From: UBA1672 sp964352665
Lineage (GTDB): Bacteria; Pseudomonadota; Alphaproteobacteria; Micavibrionales; Micavibrionaceae
Direction of reading: 5' to 3'
Assembly: GCA_964352665.1 (NCBI GenBank)
Contig: CAYGSJ010000001.1
Location: 248,001 to 312,000, forward strand
DNA length: 64,000 nt
The translations under genes were made by a program, and so were the position numbers. Positions 60,901 to 64,000 of the stretch are shown one piece after another. The notes under the pieces were generated by a model. That model made no database searches. It worked only from the letters and a program-made list of their open reading frames with translations, and was not told the origin of the DNA. Every line of letters begins with the position of its first letter. Within the stretch, counting starts at the first letter, position 1.

Positions 60901-61228
60901 ATACTGCAAAAATAACATCATCCAGAATAAGCCTGTTTATCAAGACAGGCTGAACGAGCAAAGTCTCTCCTTCGGGCAAAACATTTCCTTTAGGAGCTGT
61001 TTGTGTGCCCTGCAAATAAGTCTCGGCATGCTGCAATCCAGACTTCATCTTTGCAATAAAAGAGCGAGCAAGAGAAAGGCGCTCCTTGGTACTCATAACA
61101 TTCTCATGGGTGTCAATTTTATTTCCATACACAGGCGTTTCTGCGCCCGCTATAGGCGCAAAAGAAACTGCACAAAAAACGAACATCATAATGCCGTTAA
61201 TAGCTATGAACTTTGCCGGTTTACGCAT
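57980..61228 (-). CDS. Outer-membrane usher-like protein with carboxypeptidase/SdrD-like domains
   Basis: 1082 residues. A signal peptide (ends AGA, about 29) precedes a periplasmic N-terminal region (about 85-215: LILDDVIFAVSQNKQILLSMRDFSSVLDL and FVPLVDLAQWIDFDFDLNIS). A long beta-rich barrel region follows (TTARLPLGGIVSQELGARV.., ending about 735). Next come an SdrD/EF-hand-like motif DKDGDGIFNAEDEP (about 757-770) and a carboxypeptidase-regulatory-like segment GFYYLPRVPPGRYLLI. The C-terminus (GLENQTIEQAYARCRALAARDQYCKVEIY) resembles a SPOR-type fold. It is probably the outer-membrane assembly platform for the DUF4402 subunits. Confidence 0.7.
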   Translation of the reverse strand: MRKPAKFIAINGIMMFVFCAVSFAPIAGAETPVYGNKIDTHENVMSTKERLSLARSFIAKMKSGLQHAETYLQGTQTAPKGNVLPEGETLLVQPVLINRLILDDVIFAVSQNKQILLSMRDFSSVLDLPLVVDAQQQTVTGWYIREDKVFNLDMTTKTVITDHGEFILSENVKVEQDDIFVPLVDLAQWIDFDFDLNISTQELQILSDEPLPIISRYNRRKKQRNPYEIPEVSLPRGDDAYKTASAPTLDVFTRSNYRKAGSGAEATKTHNASVRTSGDFAYGTVTTQSQWDNVEQLQNVRVNYKQESPDPELLGPLKARRFELGDVTTARLPLGGIVSQELGARVTNTDSLRTFTSPTTVISGTAFPGWDVELYRNDQLIGFQEVPDDGFYSFNDVDLFLSSNNFKIVFYGPQGEVHEEHISVPVNSQNLARGEAVYDVSLSLSQKNAYNKNTGNKDPDEGSLSIAALYEKPVLPGTTVSAGIRSNEQDELRNTVVNVGASTTVLETLVNGGIAVDDEGEMAAELTLRKDIKDHQIINTVDWRGGDFDSHFGSTNNGVGTLRNTFTMNGPLGIGIGRRPRYNLHMDYSVDSNDDYAMSSSAGFNTSLINSVTLNEQVQHSTSNTSDETLESMTNITGRIGKNRLRVGANYSFKPDSELRSVLATYRRYLNKKVDMEFGVTKQYESGITEYSANLDWQAGFIRLSPSVRYNSEQDFFAGLNTRFGIVHSPAEGRYKMFDRNLSSSGVVSAFVYLDKDGDGIFNAEDEPLEGVVVNAIQNGGRETTDENGLAMFTRMSVLKITDIAVDQESLQDPTWVTGFDGVSIVPREGNVVDIRFPVHISGEVDGIVYARAVPLPEDLRSTDFKEAEPIALRNVEVKLYNAEGELEVSSITDGGGFYYLPRVPPGRYLLITDEKSAAKGNFIRPEPQQIEIGYEGTIIYGNNIYVNSGSGDIPSAFLTDMDDYKKRHPHIDFSRAEHDLVLNLGEYNSRLLMSVVWYKVKSRYENVLGTGDLYVPPAESFADMKTGKHVLRYGLENQTIEQAYARCRALAARDQYCKVEIYPSYMRQAHAELEQPVVQTE

Positions 61229-61318
61229 ATATTCTTGCCCGGAAAACCTTGTGTATAAATTACGTACAAAACTGTGGATATTACTCGAGAATGTTAACTT
61301 TCATTACATCACATCCTC

Positions 61319-61348
61319 TTGACAAAGACAAACGCTTAATGATAGAAA
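61319..61348 (+). promoter_or_regulatory. Possible promoter upstream of the DUF4402 gene
   Basis: TTGACA at 61319-61324, an 18-bp spacer and TAGAAA at 61343-61348. The leader would be long (about 175 nt). Weak -10. Confidence 0.25.
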
Positions 61349-61410
61349 TAATGTACCCGCAAGGGCATTTTCTTAAGTTAGCCACAAATATTTTATTTCC
61401 AATCGCCACA

Positions 61411-61426
61411 TTAATAATGATTTAAC
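61411..61426 (+). promoter_or_regulatory. CtrA-like box upstream of the DUF4402 subunit gene
   Basis: TTAA, seven bases and TTAAC: TTAA at 61411-61414, TTAAC at 61422-61426, the full consensus for the alphaproteobacterial cell-cycle regulator CtrA. It lies 96 bp before the ATG at 61523, in the region shared with the divergent usher gene. One such match could arise by chance in AT-rich DNA. Confidence 0.35.
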
Positions 61427-61522
61427 CTTTTTAGTGTGATAATGATAGTGGAGATATATTCTAGAAAATTCGTCCACTTACTGAGTATCAGTATTAAATC
61501 TAGGGAAAAAAGGAGAAACCTA

Positions 61523-62104
61523 ATGAGACGCAATACCCTAAAACTTATGGCATTTACGAGTGCAGTAGCACTTGGCTTCGCCGGAACAAAGGCAGTGACC
61601 GCACAGGACACCGTTGTATCAACACTAATTCTTTCAAGCGCAATCACAACAACCGACGTTTCCGACCTAGACTTCGGAACATGGTTAGTGCAACTGGACT
61701 CACCCGGTTTCGCGGACGTGCTTGACCTAACAATGACAAACACAGGCCCTGTTACCGTTACTGCATCAGGTACTGCAACATCGTCTGGTAACTCGCAGGT
61801 TGTGAACATTACACCCGCAACAACACGCGGTGTTGTTAACGTACAGACACCTGCACCGTCTTCGCTTACCATGACACGATCAAGTGAGGTTGCATTCGGT
61901 AACGGTTTTATCACACTTAACGCTGCAACATATGCGACAGCATCCGAAAACGGTGCATTGGCCCCTGCTGGCTCTGTTGCTGTGACCGTTGTGGCTGGCG
62001 GCGTCGATGAAGCAGTTAACTTCGGTGGCGTGGTTCGTGTTGCTGGTGGTCAGCCACCTGATGCAACATATACCGCAAGTTTCGATGTGAGCTTCGCTTA
62101 CTAG
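61523..62104 (+). CDS. DUF4402-domain secreted subunit (pilin-like)
   Basis: 193 residues from the ATG at 61523 with AGGAG about 8 nt upstream. The signal peptide ends at about TAQD. The mature part is Thr/Val/Ser/Ala-rich, Cys-free and beta-sheet-like, with the DUF4402 pattern: LDFGTWLVQ, a central VTASGTAT..., and a C-terminal YTASFDVSFAY. Strong composition bias and a good terminator after it suggest high expression, as for a major fibre subunit. It is on the strand opposite to chaperone and usher. Confidence 0.8.
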   Translation: MRRNTLKLMAFTSAVALGFAGTKAVTAQDTVVSTLILSSAITTTDVSDLDFGTWLVQLDSPGFADVLDLTMTNTGPVTVTASGTATSSGNSQVVNITPATTRGVVNVQTPAPSSLTMTRSSEVAFGNGFITLNAATYATASENGALAPAGSVAVTVVAGGVDEAVNFGGVVRVAGGQPPDATYTASFDVSFAY

Positions 62105-62130
62105 GATATATGCCTTATTTAAAGAATTCA

Positions 62131-62157
62131 AAAGTCGCCAACATGGCGACTTTTTTT
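62131..62157 (+). terminator. Rho-independent terminator
   Basis: A perfect 9-bp stem AAAGTCGCC / GGCGACTTT with a 5-nt loop and a run of T. It lies 27 bp after the DUF4402 stop and is one of the best terminators of the window. Confidence 0.9.
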
Positions 62158-62194
62158 AGTATCTGTATCTGGAATTTGAATTAATCACCTCCAA

Positions 62195-63031
62195 CTACTG
62201 GAGAGGAAATGTGCGCTCGTCATATACGAAGCTGTTTCCCGGGTTGTAATGCTTTACAACGATCCTCAACGCACCGCCAGAAATCTCCTTCGTAAGTGGA
62301 ATATCGAAATTCCTTGATGAGGCTTCTGCAAATATGTGAGCATTACTGATCTCTCCAACGAGCTCCTCGTCTCCTGACGCACCCTTATGATAAATATATA
62401 TATGACCCATTACAGAATAAGGCCCCCCAGTGCGGTGAACAGTAAACTTGGCCTGCAACCCCCCACTCTGCTGATTACGCTCCATAGATAAGTCACCAAT
62501 CTTCGCCTGTGCGTCCGGCTGACCGACAATAAGAAAAACAGGGATGCTGTAACTTACATTGATTGTTATTGCAGCACCTGCTCTATTCTTTCCCTTTGCA
62601 ATAATTTCTTTCTGTCTCTCGATAATTTCTTCGGGAGCATCTGGATCCAAATAGAACTTCAAATGAGCATGATAATCCCCATCAGGAACATGCTCCGGCC
62701 GCCGTAAGGCCAATCTGATCTTTTGAGAAGCTCCGGGAGCCAGAGTGATTCGTCTGGGCGAAAAAACAATGTATTTTGATAAATCAAAATCGGATGACGG
62801 CGCATCAACAGCTTCGTATGTACTCTGCCCGTCTAGCATTTTAAAAAATGTCCACTCAATGTTATATGTTCTGGTCTTGCCACTGGTATTAACAAGCGTT
62901 ACCAGTGCAAAGCGATCACGATCTTCAAAAACCACCCGAGTCGGAGTTATGAGTATATTTGCATTCGCCGTTTTCACCATAAAGCCAGAGGCCGCAGCGA
63001 TAAATAACAACACTAAGAGAGCCCTGTTCAT
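62195..63031 (-). CDS. Periplasmic pilus chaperone (PapD-like)
   Basis: 278 residues from the ATG at 63031 with AAAGGA upstream (a TTG at 63055 is not preferred). The signal peptide ends KTANA. The first beta-domain starts NILITPTRVVFEDRDRFALVTLVNTSGKTRTYNIEWTFF, and YIVFSPRRITLAPGASQKIRLALRRP is the typical chaperone strand-pairing segment of PapD/archaic chaperones. A second beta-domain follows. It would bind subunits and deliver them to the usher at 57980. Confidence 0.85.
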   Translation of the reverse strand: MNRALLVLLFIAAASGFMVKTANANILITPTRVVFEDRDRFALVTLVNTSGKTRTYNIEWTFFKMLDGQSTYEAVDAPSSDFDLSKYIVFSPRRITLAPGASQKIRLALRRPEHVPDGDYHAHLKFYLDPDAPEEIIERQKEIIAKGKNRAGAAITINVSYSIPVFLIVGQPDAQAKIGDLSMERNQQSGGLQAKFTVHRTGGPYSVMGHIYIYHKGASGDEELVGEISNAHIFAEASSRNFDIPLTKEISGGALRIVVKHYNPGNSFVYDERTFPLQ

Positions 63032-63074
63032 TACTTTTTTTCCTTTAAGTTTCAATTGATTAACCTCTAAAATC

Positions 63075-63536
63075 CTAATAATTAATTTGTATTTCTACTA
63101 CGCCCGTATATGTCTGATCCGGATAAAGCGTCCCGGACCCTGTGGTTCTGGCCGTTGCCCCAATTTCAATCCTGGCGACACCCGAAGCATCCGTGGATCC
63201 AGGATGTGTTTCTGTGAAATTAAGCATCTGCAAACTATTACCAGGAGCGCTCAAAGGCGCATTCTGAGTTACATCAACACTTGTAATAGCCGTCGATATC
63301 ATTAGTCCATCAATATCATAAACCCCGGGATTTGGTATTGAAATCAAGATAAATCCCGCGGCATCATACGAATAGGAACCATTTGTATTTACTGTAATAT
63401 CGTATTGAGCATCATTATTCTTTGATATAAATGATCCAAAACTTAACCCCTGAACCACGCTCACACCAGACCTTGCCGGAAAAGAAAAACAGCAAAATAA
63501 CAGAAATAAACTAATATGAATCCGATACCGGACCAT
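63075..63536 (-). CDS. Second DUF4402-domain secreted subunit
   Basis: 153 residues from the ATG at 63536 (the upstream TTG at 63575 is ignored). The signal peptide ends FPARS. It has the same pattern as the 61523 product: LSFGSFI, a central beta region and an ending VVEIQINY; no Cys in the mature part. It is transcribed with the chaperone gene, which starts 43 bp after its stop. It could be a minor or tip subunit. Confidence 0.78.
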   Translation of the reverse strand: MVRYRIHISLFLLFCCFSFPARSGVSVVQGLSFGSFISKNNDAQYDITVNTNGSYSYDAAGFILISIPNPGVYDIDGLMISTAITSVDVTQNAPLSAPGNSLQMLNFTETHPGSTDASGVARIEIGATARTTGSGTLYPDQTYTGVVEIQINY

Positions 63537-63837
63537 GAAAAACTCCAACAATTTTTTGAATAACTGACTATACAAAATGCCGCTTCATGCTGCAATCCTT
63601 ATCACAAAATATTCCGCTTATAGCAAGTGATGTCATACCAATTTATTTTATGATTCTGTATCAACGCCTTTAACACAATGAAATATGGTTAGAAATCAAG
63701 TGCAATAATATGATTTATTTGAAAATATCAGGTTGAAGACAAGTGCAGTTTCAGGATACAATTCTTACTGGTGTTTTCTGCTGCGTACTTATTTCAGTTC
63801 TTTTGCCTCAATTCTGGGGCGCACGGTTCTTAACTAT
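63537..63837. other. Intergenic region before the last lipoprotein gene
   Basis: About 300 bp, AT-rich, with no clear gene. A short GTG-started frame at 63743 encoding about 36 hydrophobic residues overlaps the next gene but has no support. It must hold divergent promoters for the DUF4402 and lipoprotein genes. Confidence 0.5.
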
Positions 63838-64000
63838 ATGTTTAAAAGAATAGCTCTGAGTCTATGTTTCTTGCTATTTCTGGGTCTGCTAACTGCGTGT
63901 AGTCCCGAGAACCCCCTACGCCTTATTAAAGCCGAATCATCAGACAGAGAACCTCTCCAAAAATCAGAAAACAATCAGAATAATCCTCAAAATGACGGGA
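63838..64000 (+). CDS. Putative lipoprotein, N-terminal fragment (cut by window edge)
   Basis: 54 residues up to the window end. A basic start, a hydrophobic core and the lipobox LTAC (C21) give a clear lipoprotein signal. The mature start is polar, Ser/Glu/Gln/Asn-rich and likely a flexible linker. It lies next to the pilus locus and could be part of it, but nothing more can be read. Confidence 0.7.
   Translation, partial: MFKRIALSLCFLLFLGLLTACSPENPLRLIKAESSDREPLQKSENNQNNPQNDG

Noticed and set aside
63743..63853. GTG-started frame of about 36 hydrophobic residues overlapping the final lipoprotein gene
   Set aside because: No RBS, non-ATG start and overlap with a convincing lipoprotein start; could be real but cannot be supported.
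1..64000. CRISPR arrays, rRNA genes, insertion sequences
   Set aside because: No regularly spaced repeats, no rRNA-like sequence and no transposase-like ORF were seen on either strand.

Overview
The window is a stretch of an AT-rich alphaproteobacterial chromosome, mostly core metabolism and housekeeping, with one small accessory island and a pilus locus at the right end. The alphaproteobacterial placement rests on several genes together. These are a Shemin-pathway 5-aminolevulinate synthase (18977-20200), a rickettsial 17 kDa antigen-type glycine-zipper lipoprotein (13531-14007), a stand-alone copy of the C-terminal module of alphaproteobacterial MgpS-type helicases (34007-35107), a Rap1a/Tai-type secreted protein (33604-33999), and the dnaK-dnaJ-dapB and rph/rdgB/hemW gene order. 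Phosphoheptose isomerase plus a family 9 heptosyltransferase indicate a Gram-negative envelope with heptose-containing LPS. I cannot name the genus.

Layout. 1-9366 holds isoprenoid and envelope genes: an ispH fragment, gmhA, xseB-ispA, dxs, a HAD phosphatase, and aroC-sppA on the minus strand. 9497-18964 holds small unknown proteins, the fabI-yciI-thioesterase operon, pdxH, htpG and a minimal metallopeptidase homologue that has lost its zinc-binding histidines. 18977-26956 holds hemA, a PfkB-type protein lacking its catalytic Asp, a TetR regulator, an adenosine kinase-like gene with an ABC solute-binding protein, a heptosyltransferase and ygfZ. 26965-36800 holds ppdK, a GNAT enzyme, a long-chain polyprenyl synthase with a metal-type permease, and several unknown envelope proteins. 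36809-51176 holds hemW-rdgB-methyltransferase-rph, grpE-dnaK-dnaJ-dapB without hrcA, DNA repair genes (ogt-type, nth, uvrC), a bactofilin and a pentapeptide-repeat protein.

51263-56712 is a 5.4-kb island inserted in a tRNA-Leu(UAA) gene. The 3' 57 bp of the tRNA are duplicated at the far end (55/57 identical), and the native poly-T run now lies beside the distant copy. The island has no integrase or transposase. It carries a DUF5681 protein, an AbiU2/HEPN-like protein with an RNKxxSH motif, a Sel1-repeat/CbxX-type AAA+ ATPase and two unrecognised proteins. An 18-bp motif occurs inverted near both ends. This is the best candidate in the window for an undescribed system, possibly a cis-mobilisable defence or conflict island.

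57980-63575 is a chaperone-usher-like locus built on DUF4402 subunits: a large outer-membrane usher-like protein, a PapD-type chaperone and two DUF4402 proteins. One subunit gene lies on the opposite strand between usher and chaperone, behind a CtrA-like box. The window ends inside a new lipoprotein gene.

Gene products were assigned by reading motifs. No database search was possible. Promoters and terminators are pattern matches only.
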